Positions 6,742 to 15,259 of a stretch of DNA of 64,000 bases are shown here, in pieces (positions within the stretch are counted from its first letter, which is position 1; the number at the start of each line of letters is the position of its first letter). Origin of the DNA: Pseudomonas oryzihabitans. GTDB lineage: Bacteria > Pseudomonadota > Gammaproteobacteria > Pseudomonadales > Pseudomonadaceae. The stretch covers positions 383,837 to 447,836 of the forward strand of contig NZ_VDND01000004.1 of NCBI RefSeq assembly GCF_007665395.1, read 5' to 3'. The notes under the pieces were generated by a model that ran no database searches, was not told the origin of the DNA, and saw only the letters and a program-made list of their open reading frames with translations. The position numbers and the translations under genes are program-made.

Positions 6742-9702
6742 ATGATACCGCCTCTACGCTCCGATCTGCCTCCTACTCTCGTCGCCTGTGCCGACCTTGC
6801 CGAGCGCCGCCTGGTCGAGGCGCTCGCCGGGGTGCCGGAAGCGGCCGCGCGGCGCGCCCAGTGGTCCGCGGCGCAACAGGCCGACTGGCGGCGGGTGGCG
6901 GCCCTCAGCGATTTCGTCGTCGAGCAATTCTGCCGCCTGCCCGAACCCTGCCTGGCGCTGGTCGCCGCGGGCGATCTGGAGCGGGCACTGGCGCCGGGCG
7001 AGATGGCGCAGCGGTTGCGCGAGGCGCTCGTCGACTGCCCGGACGAGGCCGAGCTGGGGCGGCGACTGCGGCGCTTCCGCATGCTGCAGCAGGTGCGCAT
7101 CGTCTGGCGCGACCTGACCCGGCGGGCCGACCTGCTGGAAACCTGTCGCGACCTCAGCGACCTGGCCGATGCCTGCATCGACCAGGCCTGCGCCTGGCTG
7201 TATGCCCAGCAGTGTGCCCAGTTCGGCGTGCCGACCGGCCGCCACAGCGGCCAGCCGCAGCAACTGGTGGTGCTGGGCATGGGCAAGCTGGGGGCGGGCG
7301 AATTGAACCTGTCCTCCGACATCGACCTGATCTTCGCCTATGGCGAGGCGGGGGAGACCCGTGGTGCGCGGCGCGAGCAGGACAACCAGGAATTCTTCAC
7401 CCGGCTCGGCCAGCGGCTGATCAAGGCGCTGGACGCCGTCACCGTGGACGGCTTCGTCTTTCGCGTCGACATGCGCCTGCGGCCCTATGGCAGCGCTGGC
7501 GCCCTGGTGCTCAGCTTCGCCGCCATGGAGCTCTATTACCAGGACCAGGGCCGCGACTGGGAGCGCTACGCCATGATCAAGGCACGGGTGGTCGGCGGTG
7601 ACCAGGCCAGTGGCGCCGAGCTGCTGACCCTGCTGCGGCCCTTCGTCTATCGGCGCTACCTGGACTTCTCCGCCATCGAAGCCCTGCGCAGCATGAAGCA
7701 GCTGATCCGCCAGGAGGTGCGCCGGCGCGGCATGACCGACAACGTCAAGCTGGGCGCGGGCGGCATCCGCGAGGTGGAGTTCATCGCCCAGGCCTACCAG
7801 CTGATCCATGGTGGACGGGATCCGGCGCTGCAGCAGCGCCCACTGCTCCAGGTCTTGCCCAGCCTGCGCGAGCGTGGCTACCTGCCGGCGTCGGCCGAGA
7901 CCGAATTGCGCGAGGGCTATAGCTTCCTGCGCTATGTCGAACATGCCTTGCAGGCCATCGCCGACCAGCAGACCCAGACCCTGCCGGTGGACCCCCAGAA
8001 CCGGGCGCGGGTGGCCTTCCTGATGGGCTATGCCGATTGGGATGCCTTCTATACGGCCCTCGACGGCTGGCGTACGCGGGTCGATTGGCACTTCCAGCAG
8101 ACCATCGCCGATCCCGAAGAGGAGGCCCAGAGCGCCGAGCTGGAAGACAGCTGGCTGCCGCTCTGGGAAGACCTGCTCGATCCCGAGGAAAGCCTGGCGC
8201 GCCTGCGCGAGGCGGGTTTCCAGGCGCCGGAGCAGGCGCTGGAATTGCTCGCGCAGCTGCGCGCCAGTGGCCAGGTACGGGCCATGCAGCGCGCCGGCCG
8301 CGAGCGGCTGGACGCCTTCATGCCGCGCCTGCTGGATGCGGTGAGCGTCGACGAGCAGCCCGACCGGGCGCTGGAGCGGGTGCTGCCGCTGGTGGAGGCG
8401 GTGGCGCGGCGCTCCGCCTACCTGGTGCTGCTCAGCGAGAATCCGCCGGCCCTGGCGCGGCTGCTGGAACTCTGTGGCGCCAGCGCCTGGGTGGCCGAGC
8501 AGATCGCCCGCTATCCGGCGCTGCTCGACGAGTTGCTCAACGAAGGCCGGCTCTACAACCCGCCGCAGAAGCCGGAGCTGGCCGCCGAGTTGCGCGAGCG
8601 ACTGATGCGCCTGCCGGAGGAAGACCTCGAGCAGCAGATGGACGTGCTGCGCCACTTCAAGCGCGCCCACAGCCTGAGGGTCGCGGCGGCGGAGATCGTC
8701 GGCAGCCTGCCCTTGATGAAGGTCAGCGACTACCTCACCTGGCTGGCCGAGGTGATCCTCGAAGAGGTGTTCGGCCTGGCCTGGCGGCAGCTGGTGCAGC
8801 GCCATGGCACGCCGCAGCGACGCGACGGCTCGCCCTGCCAGCCGGATTTCGTCATCGTCGGCTACGGCAAGGTCGGTGGCATCGAACTCGGCCACGGCTC
8901 GGACCTCGACCTGGTGTTCATCCACGATGCCGATCCCCTGGCCGAGACCGATGGCGCCAAGCCCATGGATGGCGCCCAGTTCTTCAACAGGCTCGGCCAG
9001 CGCATCATCCATCTGCTCACCACCACCACCCCGGTGGGCACTCTCTACGAGGTGGACATGCGCCTGCGGCCGTCCGGCGCGGCGGGGCTGCTGGTGAGTT
9101 CGCTGGAGGCCTTCGAACGCTACCAGCAGAGCGAGGCCTGGACCTGGGAGCACCAGGCCCTGGTGCGGGCGCGGGTGGTGGCGGGTTGCCCGCGGCTGGG
9201 CGAACGCTTCGACGAGGTGCGGGCACGCATCCTCGCGCAGCCGCGGGAGCTGGCGACCCTGCAGGCCGACGTGGCCGGCATGCGCGACAAGATGCTCGAC
9301 AACCTCGGTACCGCGGTGACTGGTGGCGGACTGGGGCCGAACGCGCGCCGGCCGGAACAGCGGTTCGACCTCAAGCAGGATGCCGGCGGTATCGTCGATA
9401 TCGAATTTATGGTCCAATACGCCGTTCTGGCCTGGTCGTGGCAGCACCCCGAATTGCTGCGTTTTCCCGACAACATCCGCCTCCTGGAATCCCTCGAAGC
9501 GGTCGGTCTGTTACCGGCCACGGACGCCATCGCCCTGCGCGAGGCCTACAAGGCCTACCGCGCCGCGCTGCACCGTCTGGTCTTGCAGAAGCAGCCGGGC
9601 AAGGTGCCGGCCGATGGCTTTCTCGCCGAGCGCGACGAAGTGCGCCGCATCTGGCACGGCCTGGGGCTGGACGTAGCGTCCGGCAATCCGGCTGCCTTTT
9701 AG
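6742..9702 (+). CDS. glnE: Bifunctional glutamine synthetase adenylyltransferase/deadenylylase
   Basis: This enzyme adds or removes AMP on glutamine synthetase in response to PII and glutamine, tuning nitrogen assimilation. The ATG at 6742, with an AGGA 6 bp upstream, gives 986 residues, close to the usual length. The open frame extends further upstream, but that part overlaps the regulatory palindromes and looks non-coding. Two nucleotidyltransferase domains are visible, each with the G-x-G-E/I-x-L...SD-x-DL motif: GELNLSSDIDLIF near residues 186-198 (deadenylylating half) and IELGHGSDLDLVF near 714-726 (adenylylating half). In P. aeruginosa glnE is followed by ilvE and then waaF; here ilvE is absent. 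Confidence 0.97.
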   Translation: MIPPLRSDLPPTLVACADLAERRLVEALAGVPEAAARRAQWSAAQQADWRRVAALSDFVVEQFCRLPEPCLALVAAGDLERALAPGEMAQRLREALVDCPDEAELGRRLRRFRMLQQVRIVWRDLTRRADLLETCRDLSDLADACIDQACAWLYAQQCAQFGVPTGRHSGQPQQLVVLGMGKLGAGELNLSSDIDLIFAYGEAGETRGARREQDNQEFFTRLGQRLIKALDAVTVDGFVFRVDMRLRPYGSAGALVLSFAAMELYYQDQGRDWERYAMIKARVVGGDQASGAELLTLLRPFVYRRYLDFSAIEALRSMKQLIRQEVRRRGMTDNVKLGAGGIREVEFIAQAYQLIHGGRDPALQQRPLLQVLPSLRERGYLPASAETELREGYSFLRYVEHALQAIADQQTQTLPVDPQNRARVAFLMGYADWDAFYTALDGWRTRVDWHFQQTIADPEEEAQSAELEDSWLPLWEDLLDPEESLARLREAGFQAPEQALELLAQLRASGQVRAMQRAGRERLDAFMPRLLDAVSVDEQPDRALERVLPLVEAVARRSAYLVLLSENPPALARLLELCGASAWVAEQIARYPALLDELLNEGRLYNPPQKPELAAELRERLMRLPEEDLEQQMDVLRHFKRAHSLRVAAAEIVGSLPLMKVSDYLTWLAEVILEEVFGLAWRQLVQRHGTPQRRDGSPCQPDFVIVGYGKVGGIELGHGSDLDLVFIHDADPLAETDGAKPMDGAQFFNRLGQRIIHLLTTTTPVGTLYEVDMRLRPSGAAGLLVSSLEAFERYQQSEAWTWEHQALVRARVVAGCPRLGERFDEVRARILAQPRELATLQADVAGMRDKMLDNLGTAVTGGGLGPNARRPEQRFDLKQDAGGIVDIEFMVQYAVLAWSWQHPELLRFPDNIRLLESLEAVGLLPATDAIALREAYKAYRAALHRLVLQKQPGKVPADGFLAERDEVRRIWHGLGLDVASGNPAAF

Positions 9703-9727
9703 GCCGCCATCAGTAAGGAGAGGCAAG

Positions 9728-9796
9728 ATGTCGATGTCCGCGCGGGACCTTTCGATCAGGCAGGGCCTGATGGGGCTGGAGTCGGTCACCCGCTAG
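9728..9796 (+). other. 22-codon mini-ORF at the usual ilvE position (possible relic or leader ORF)
   Basis: A short frame, ATG 9728 to TAG 9796, has an ideal Shine-Dalgarno (AAGGAG at 9715-9720, 7 bp spacing). It begins MSMSARDLSI and stops after 22 codons. In P. aeruginosa the gene between glnE and waaF is ilvE, whose product, as I recall, starts MSMADRD, so this may be the 5' stub of a deleted ilvE. Alternatively it is a leader peptide that couples ribosomes into waaF, which starts 19 bp later and has no visible Shine-Dalgarno of its own. Both readings are inference. Confidence 0.35.
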
Positions 9797-9815
9797 GTGC
9801 CGACCGCCTGCCAAC

Positions 9816-10850
9816 ATGAATATTCTGATCATCGGACCCAGTTGGGTCGGCGACATGGTGATGGCGCAGACCCTCTTCGTCTGCCTCAAGCGCCAGCACC
9901 CCGACTGCCAGATCGACGTCCTCGCCCCCGAGTGGAGTCGCCCCTTGCTCGAGCGCATGCCCGAGGTGCGCGAGGCCTTGAGCTTTCCCCTCGGCCATGG
10001 CGCCTTCGAGCTGGCCACCCGCCGGCGTATCGGCCAGCAGCTGCGCGGCCGCTACGACCAGGCGATCCTGCTGCCCAATTCGCTGAAATCGGCGCTGGTG
10101 CCCTATTTCGCCGGCATTCCCACCCGTACCGGCTGGCGCGGCGAAATGAGATTCGGCCTGCTCAACGACATCCGCACCCTGGACAAGGCCCGCTATCCGC
10201 TGATGATCGAGCGCTTCATGGCGCTGGCCTATGCCCCGGGTGCCGACCTGCCCAAACCCTACCCCGAGCCGCACCTGGTCATCGACCCGGCCAGCCGTGA
10301 TGCTGCTTTGGAGCGTTTCGGTCTGAGCCTGGACCGGCCGGTGCTGGCGCTCTGCCCGGGCGCCGAATTCGGCGAGGCCAAGCGCTGGCCGGCCGAGCAC
10401 TATGCCGCCGTGGCCGATGCCCGGTTGCGGCAGGGCTGGCAGGTCTGGCTGTTCGGCTCGCAGAAGGATGCTCCGGGTGGCGAAGAGATCCGCGAGTGGG
10501 TCACACCCGGCCTGGACGAAGACGTCTACAACCTGGCGGGTCGCACCTCCCTGGCCGAGGCCATCGATCTGCTGTCCTGCGCCAGCGCCGTGGTCAGCAA
10601 CGACTCTGGGCTGATGCACGTGGCCGCCGCCCTGGATCGCCCGTTGGTGGCCGTCTATGGCTCCACTTCGCCGGGCTTCACGCCGCCGCTGGCCAGCCAG
10701 GTGCAAACGGTGCGCCTGGGGCTGGAATGCAGTCCCTGTTTCGACCGTACCTGCCGCTTCGGTCATTACGACTGCCTGCGCCTGCTACAACCCAGCCTGG
10801 TGCAGGACGCCCTCGGCCGCCTGGTCGCTGATCCGGTCGAGGTGGGCTAG
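9816..10850 (+). CDS. waaF: ADP-heptose:LPS heptosyltransferase II
   Basis: This GT9 enzyme adds the second L-glycero-D-manno-heptose to the inner core of LPS at the cytoplasmic face of the inner membrane. The 344-residue product opens with the family signature MNILIIGPSWVGDMVMAQ. It carries the ADP-heptose-binding elements: a GAEFGEAKRWP loop near residue 187 and SNDSGLMHVAAAL near 262. The stop codon TAG is followed at once by the waaC ATG, so the two are translationally linked. The gene has no clear ribosome site; the well-formed one upstream belongs to the 9728 mini-ORF. It is first in the tight core-LPS series waaF-waaC-waaG-waaP. Confidence 0.95.
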   Translation: MNILIIGPSWVGDMVMAQTLFVCLKRQHPDCQIDVLAPEWSRPLLERMPEVREALSFPLGHGAFELATRRRIGQQLRGRYDQAILLPNSLKSALVPYFAGIPTRTGWRGEMRFGLLNDIRTLDKARYPLMIERFMALAYAPGADLPKPYPEPHLVIDPASRDAALERFGLSLDRPVLALCPGAEFGEAKRWPAEHYAAVADARLRQGWQVWLFGSQKDAPGGEEIREWVTPGLDEDVYNLAGRTSLAEAIDLLSCASAVVSNDSGLMHVAAALDRPLVAVYGSTSPGFTPPLASQVQTVRLGLECSPCFDRTCRFGHYDCLRLLQPSLVQDALGRLVADPVEVG

Positions 10851-11858
10851 ATGCGCGTGCTGCTGATCAAGACCTCGTCCCTGGGCGACGTCATCCATAC
10901 CCTGCCGGCGTTGACCGATGCGGCCCGGGCCATCCCCGGCATCTGCTTCGACTGGGTGGTGGAGGAGGGCTTCGCCGAGATTCCCGCCTGGCATCCGGCG
11001 GTGGGCCAGGTGATCCCGGTGGCCCTGCGCCGCTGGCGCAAGCAACCCTTTTCCGCCTGGGCCAGTGGCGAATGGGGTGAATTCAAGAACCGGGTGCGCG
11101 AACGTCCCTACGACCGGGTGATCGATGCCCAGGGCCTGCTCAAGAGCGCCTGGCTGACCCGCTACGTGGAGGCCCCGGTGGCCGGCCTCGACCGCCATTC
11201 GGCCCGCGAGCCGCTGGCGAGTCGCTTCTACGATGAGCGCTACCACGTGGCCAAGGGGCAGCATGCCCTGGAGCGGGTGCGTCAGCTGTTCGCCCAGGCG
11301 CTGGACTATCCGCTGCCGAACGCGGTAGGCGACTACGGGCTGGACCGGCAGCGCCTGGCCGGCCCCCAGGAGACGCCCTACGTGGTCTTCCTGCACGGCA
11401 CCACCTGGGTCAGCAAGCATTGGCCCGAGGCCCACTGGCGCGAGTTGGCCGAGCGCATGAGCCAGCTGGACTGGCCGGTGCGGCTGCTGTGGGGCAACGA
11501 GGCCGAGCACGCCCGGGCCGAACGCATCGCCGCTGGCCTGGATGGCGTCCAGGTGCTGCCACGGCTGAACCTGGCCGGCGTCGCCAAGGTGCTGGCGGGT
11601 GCCCGCGCCTGCGTGGCGGTGGATACCGGTCTCGGCCACCTGGCCGCCGCGCTGGACGTCACCACCGTGTCCCTCTACGGCCCGACCAGTCCGAAGAAGG
11701 TCGGCGCCTATGGCCGCGCCCAGGTGCACCTGAGCGCGGTGGGCCTGGACGGCACCGACGAGCCGCGCGACCAGCCGGCCGCGAGCCTCGCCGCCCTGAC
11801 CCCGGAGCGGGTCGAACTGGAACTGGAAACCCTGTTGTTGGAAGACCTCCCCGCATGA
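10851..11858 (+). CDS. waaC: LPS heptosyltransferase I
   Basis: This GT9 enzyme transfers the first heptose to Kdo2-lipid A. The 335-residue product starts MRVLLIKTSSLGDVIHTLPA, the canonical WaaC N-terminus. Its HGTTWVSKHWPEAHW segment (about residues 182-196) and the VDTGLGHLAAAL and SLYGPTSPKKVGAYG loops near the C-terminus are family features. Its start abuts the waaF stop, and its own stop overlaps the waaG start (ATGA at 11855-11858). Confidence 0.95.
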   Translation: MRVLLIKTSSLGDVIHTLPALTDAARAIPGICFDWVVEEGFAEIPAWHPAVGQVIPVALRRWRKQPFSAWASGEWGEFKNRVRERPYDRVIDAQGLLKSAWLTRYVEAPVAGLDRHSAREPLASRFYDERYHVAKGQHALERVRQLFAQALDYPLPNAVGDYGLDRQRLAGPQETPYVVFLHGTTWVSKHWPEAHWRELAERMSQLDWPVRLLWGNEAEHARAERIAAGLDGVQVLPRLNLAGVAKVLAGARACVAVDTGLGHLAAALDVTTVSLYGPTSPKKVGAYGRAQVHLSAVGLDGTDEPRDQPAASLAALTPERVELELETLLLEDLPA

Positions 11859-12973
11859 CCCTGGCTTTCGTGCTCTACAAGTACTTTCCCTTCGGCGGCC
11901 TGCAGCGGGACTTCCTGCGCATCGCCCAGGAGTGCCAGCGCCGTGGCCACGCCATCCGCGTCTACACCCTGATCTGGGAGGGCCCGGTGCCCGAGGGCTT
12001 CGACGTGCGGGTGGCCAAGGTCAGCGCCCTTTTCAATCACCGGCGCAACGAGAAATTCCATGCCTGGCTGCAGGCCGACCTGGCCCGCGATCCGGTGGAT
12101 CGGGTGATCGGCTTCAACAAGATGCCCGGGCTGGACGTCTATTACGCCGCCGATCCCTGCTTCGAGGACAAGGCCCAGACCCTGCGCAATCCGCTCTATC
12201 GCCAGTGGGGCCGCTATCGCCATTTCGCCGAATACGAGCGGGCGGTGTTCGCCCCCGAGTCGCGCACCGAGATCCTGATGATCTCCGAGGTGCAGCAGCC
12301 GCTGTTCGTCAAGCACTACGGGACGCCCGCGCCGTGTTTCCATCTGCTGCCGCCGGGCATCGCCGCCGATCGCCGCGCGCCGGCCAATGCCGCCGAGATC
12401 CGCGCCGACTTCCGCCGGGAGTTCGGCCTGCACGAGGGCGAACTGCTGCTGGTGCAGATCGGCTCCGGCTTCAAGACCAAGGGGCTGGATCGCAGCCTGC
12501 GCGCCCTGGCCTCTTTGCCCAAGGAGTTGCGCAAGCGCACCCGGCTGTTCGCCATCGGCCAGGACGATCCCAAGCCCTTCCTGCTGCAGGCCAAGGCCCT
12601 GGGCGTGAGCGAGCGGGTCGAGATCCTCAAGGGGCGCAGCGACATCCCGCGCTTCCTGCTCGGCGCCGACCTGCTGATCCATCCGGCCTACAACGAGAAC
12701 ACCGGCACCGTGCTGCTGGAGGCGCTGGTCGCCGGGCTGCCGGTGCTGGTCACCGACGTCTGTGGCTATGCCCACTACATCGACGAGGCCCGAGCTGGCA
12801 AAGTGGTGCCGTCGCCCTTCGCCCAGGAGACCCTGGACCGGATGCTCGCCGAGCTGTTGGCCGATCCCGAGCGCCGGGCGGTGCAGGGGCGCAATGGCCT
12901 GGCCTTCGCCGACAGCGCCGATCTCTATTCGCTGCCCGAGCGCGCCGCCGACGTCATCCTGGGGGTGGCATGA
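11855..12973 (+). CDS. waaG: LPS core glucosyltransferase, GT4 family
   Basis: This 372-residue GT-B fold enzyme is expected to add the first hexose of the outer core to heptose II. The open frame extends upstream, but the ATG at 11855 overlaps the waaC stop and starts the conserved MTLAFVLYKYFPFGGLQRDF, with a glycine-rich acceptor loop. The donor-site motif (HPAYNENTGTVLLEALVAG, with the E-x7-E pair) lies near residues 275-293. A GSGFKTKG motif near 206 is the usual GT4 phosphate-binding turn. The stop overlaps the waaP start (ATGA at 12970-12973). The exact sugar and linkage follow from the family and the neighbourhood, not from the sequence alone. Confidence 0.93.
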   Translation: MTLAFVLYKYFPFGGLQRDFLRIAQECQRRGHAIRVYTLIWEGPVPEGFDVRVAKVSALFNHRRNEKFHAWLQADLARDPVDRVIGFNKMPGLDVYYAADPCFEDKAQTLRNPLYRQWGRYRHFAEYERAVFAPESRTEILMISEVQQPLFVKHYGTPAPCFHLLPPGIAADRRAPANAAEIRADFRREFGLHEGELLLVQIGSGFKTKGLDRSLRALASLPKELRKRTRLFAIGQDDPKPFLLQAKALGVSERVEILKGRSDIPRFLLGADLLIHPAYNENTGTVLLEALVAGLPVLVTDVCGYAHYIDEARAGKVVPSPFAQETLDRMLAELLADPERRAVQGRNGLAFADSADLYSLPERAADVILGVA

Positions 12974-13776
12974 CCCTGGAATTGCGCGACCCCTTCGCCA
13001 GTCTCTGGACTGGCCAGGACCCCTTCGTCGCCGTGGAGGCCTTGCAGGGCCAGGTGTTCCGCGAGCTGGACGGCCGCCGCACCCTGCGCACCGAGGTGGC
13101 CGGACGGGGTTACTTCGTCAAGATCCACCGTGGCATCGGCTGGGGCGAGATCGCCAAGAACCTGCTGCAGGCCAAGCAGCCGGTGCTGGGCGCCCGTCAG
13201 GAATGGCAGGCCATCGCGCGACTGCATCAGGTCGGGGTGCCGACCATGACCGCCGTGGCCTTCGGCGAGCGCGGCGTCAATCCGGCGACCCAGCACTCCT
13301 TCATCATCACCGAGGAGCTGGCGCCCACCGTCAGCCTCGAGGATTTCAGCCTCGACTGGGTACGCCAGCCGCCCGAACCGGCGCTCAAGCGCGCGCTGAT
13401 CGCCGAGGTGGCGCGCATGACCGGCGCCATGCACCGCGCCGGCGTCAACCATCGCGACTGCTATATCTGCCATTTCCTGCTCGACACCGCCAAGCCGGTC
13501 ACGGTCGCCAACCTGCGCCTCTGGCTGATCGACCTGCATCGCGCCCAGTGCCGCACCCAGGTGCCTCGTCGCTGGCGCGACAAGGACCTGGCCGGACTGT
13601 ATTTCTCCGCCCTGGGCATCGGCCTGACGCGCCGTGACTTCCTGCGTTTCCTGCGTGGCTACTTCCAGCGGCCGCTGCGCGAGATCCTGCGCGACGAGGC
13701 GCCCCTGCTGGCGCGCCTGGAGCGCAAGGCCGCCGCGTTGCTCGAGCGCAAGGAGCGCTACGGAGACCGTCTCTGA
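12970..13776 (+). CDS. waaP: LPS heptose I kinase
   Basis: WaaP phosphorylates heptose I of the inner core, a modification important for outer-membrane stability in pseudomonads. The 268-residue product has the length of P. aeruginosa WaaP. The catalytic motif H161-R162-D163 lies in VNHRDCYICHF, with Asp163 at the position known to be essential in the P. aeruginosa enzyme. The LWLIDLHRAQ segment near 180 provides the second Asp that replaces the kinase DFG. A nucleotide-binding Lys is likely in GYFVKIHRG near residue 51. It overlaps waaG by 4 bp and the next kinase gene by 1 bp. Confidence 0.95.
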   Translation: MTLELRDPFASLWTGQDPFVAVEALQGQVFRELDGRRTLRTEVAGRGYFVKIHRGIGWGEIAKNLLQAKQPVLGARQEWQAIARLHQVGVPTMTAVAFGERGVNPATQHSFIITEELAPTVSLEDFSLDWVRQPPEPALKRALIAEVARMTGAMHRAGVNHRDCYICHFLLDTAKPVTVANLRLWLIDLHRAQCRTQVPRRWRDKDLAGLYFSALGIGLTRRDFLRFLRGYFQRPLREILRDEAPLLARLERKAAALLERKERYGDRL

Positions 13777-14507
13777 TGGCTGACTGGCGTCTCGACTCCA
13801 GCGTTGCCCATATCCGCGAGTTCGCGACCCTCGACGGGGTGTTCGCCCTCGAAGGCGAGCGCCTGACCAGCGATCCGCTGTCGGAAGTGATCCGCATCGA
13901 ACGCGATGGCATCCGCTACTACGTCAAGCGCTACCACGGCGCGGGCAAGGGTTTGCGGCGTTACGTGGGGCGGCCGCGGGTCAAGGCGGAGTGGCAGAAT
14001 CTTAAGCGTTTCGCCAAGTGGGGCATCGCCACCGCACCGGTGGTGGCCTGGGGCCTGGAGCGTTCGCCCCGCGGATTCAGCCGGGGCGCCATGATCACCC
14101 GGGAGATTCCCGACACCCTGGACCTCGCCGAACTGGCGCGGCGCGGCGATCCGCGGCTGCGCGACCGACGCTGGGTGGACAACGTCAGCCGCCAGCTGGC
14201 CGCGGCGACCCGCACCCTGCACGACCACCATTTCGCCCACAACGATCTCAAGTGGCGCAACCTGCTGGTGGATGGCCAGGGCGTGCTCTACTTCATCGAT
14301 TGCCCGGGCGGCGCCTTCTGGGTCGGCCACTGGCTGCGCTGGCGCATCGTCAAGGACCTGGCCTGCCTGGACAAGGTGGCCAAGTACCAGCTGTCGCGCA
14401 CCCAGCGGCTCAGGTTCTATCTGCAATACCGCGGGCGCACCCGACTCAGCGACAACGACAAGGGCCGCATCCACGAGGTGCTGGACTATTTCAAGGGGCG
14501 GGAATGA
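13776..14507 (+). CDS. LPS core kinase-like protein (InaA/WaaP superfamily), first
   Basis: A 243-residue protein kinase-like fold of the lipopolysaccharide kinase family, corresponding in position to PA5008 of P. aeruginosa. Key kinase residues are present: a Lys in IRYYVKRYHG (about residue 51), H155-N156-D157 in the loop HNDLKWRNLLV, and a metal-binding Asp in YFIDCPGG. It is therefore likely an active sugar kinase acting on the LPS inner core. Its start codon shares one base with the waaP stop, and its stop overlaps the next start (ATGA at 14504-14507). The exact acceptor is unknown to me. Confidence 0.85.
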   Translation: MADWRLDSSVAHIREFATLDGVFALEGERLTSDPLSEVIRIERDGIRYYVKRYHGAGKGLRRYVGRPRVKAEWQNLKRFAKWGIATAPVVAWGLERSPRGFSRGAMITREIPDTLDLAELARRGDPRLRDRRWVDNVSRQLAAATRTLHDHHFAHNDLKWRNLLVDGQGVLYFIDCPGGAFWVGHWLRWRIVKDLACLDKVAKYQLSRTQRLRFYLQYRGRTRLSDNDKGRIHEVLDYFKGRE

Positions 14508-15259
14508 ACGAGGGATGGGCGGCCGCGGACAGGGCCGTGCTGGCCGGTGCGGGCCTGGACAGCTTCGCGGCGCTGTGGGCGCTGGAGCTGCCGGCGGTGG
14601 ACGAGCCCAACCAGGGGCGTGGCGGCTTCAGCCAGGTGTTCCGCCTGGACGTGGCTGGCCACGGCTACTACCTCAAGCGGCAGCGCGACTACCTGACCCG
14701 GACCCTGGCCCGCCCGCTGGGCGAACCGACCTTCGCCCGCGAGAGTCGCAACATCCGCCGCTACGCCGAACGCGGCATTCCGGCGCTGGAGCTGGCCTAC
14801 TATGGTGAGCGACGCGATGCCGAGGGCTGGCGCGCCATCCTGCTGACCCGCGCCCTGGACGACTGGCGTGACCTCGATAGCTGGCTGAAGGTCTGGCCGC
14901 ACCTGTCCCCCGACGAGCGCGCGGCGGTGCTGGTCGCCGTCGGGGGACTGGCCCGCCAGCTGCACGCCGCCGGGCAGGTCCACGGCTGCTTCTATCCCAA
15001 GCACCTGTTCCTGCAACGCCAGAGCGAAGGCCTGGCGGCGCGCCTCATCGACCTGGAAAAGACCCGGCCGTTGCTGTTCGGCCGGCGCGATCGGCTGCGT
15101 GATCTCGAACCCCTGTTGCGGCGTGCGCCGCAGTGGCGCGAGCAGGACATCGCCCTGCTGCTGGCCAGCTATCTGGGGCAACCCCTGGACAGCGCCGCCG
15201 TGCGTGACTGGGGCCGCCGGCTGGCCGGACGCCGCCGCCACAAGGAGCGCAAGGCATGA
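14504..15259 (+). CDS. LPS kinase-like protein with altered catalytic loop, second
   Basis: A 251-residue member of the same InaA/WaaP-like kinase family (position of PA5007). A Lys in GYYLKRQRD and an Asp in LIDLEKTRP fit nucleotide and metal binding. The catalytic loop, however, reads H160-G-C162-F-Y-P-K-H, so Cys occupies the place of the catalytic Asp and His the place of the Asn. It may be a pseudokinase or use a different mechanism; relatives with YPKH-type loops are common in this family as I recall it. The ATG at 14504 overlaps the upstream stop, and the end overlaps the next gene by 4 bp. Confidence 0.82.
   Translation: MNEGWAAADRAVLAGAGLDSFAALWALELPAVDEPNQGRGGFSQVFRLDVAGHGYYLKRQRDYLTRTLARPLGEPTFARESRNIRRYAERGIPALELAYYGERRDAEGWRAILLTRALDDWRDLDSWLKVWPHLSPDERAAVLVAVGGLARQLHAAGQVHGCFYPKHLFLQRQSEGLAARLIDLEKTRPLLFGRRDRLRDLEPLLRRAPQWREQDIALLLASYLGQPLDSAAVRDWGRRLAGRRRHKERKA

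Noticed and set aside
2576..6745. Very long plus-strand frame of 1389 codons opposite aceE and aceF
   Set aside because: It is a shadow of the minus-strand genes: the GC-rich third positions of aceEF suppress stops on the other strand, and the translation shows no domain while aceEF is unmistakable.
6754..9447. Long minus-strand frame of 897 codons opposite glnE
   Set aside because: Low-complexity His/Gln/Leu-rich translation with no domain; glnE on the plus strand has full-length family motifs.
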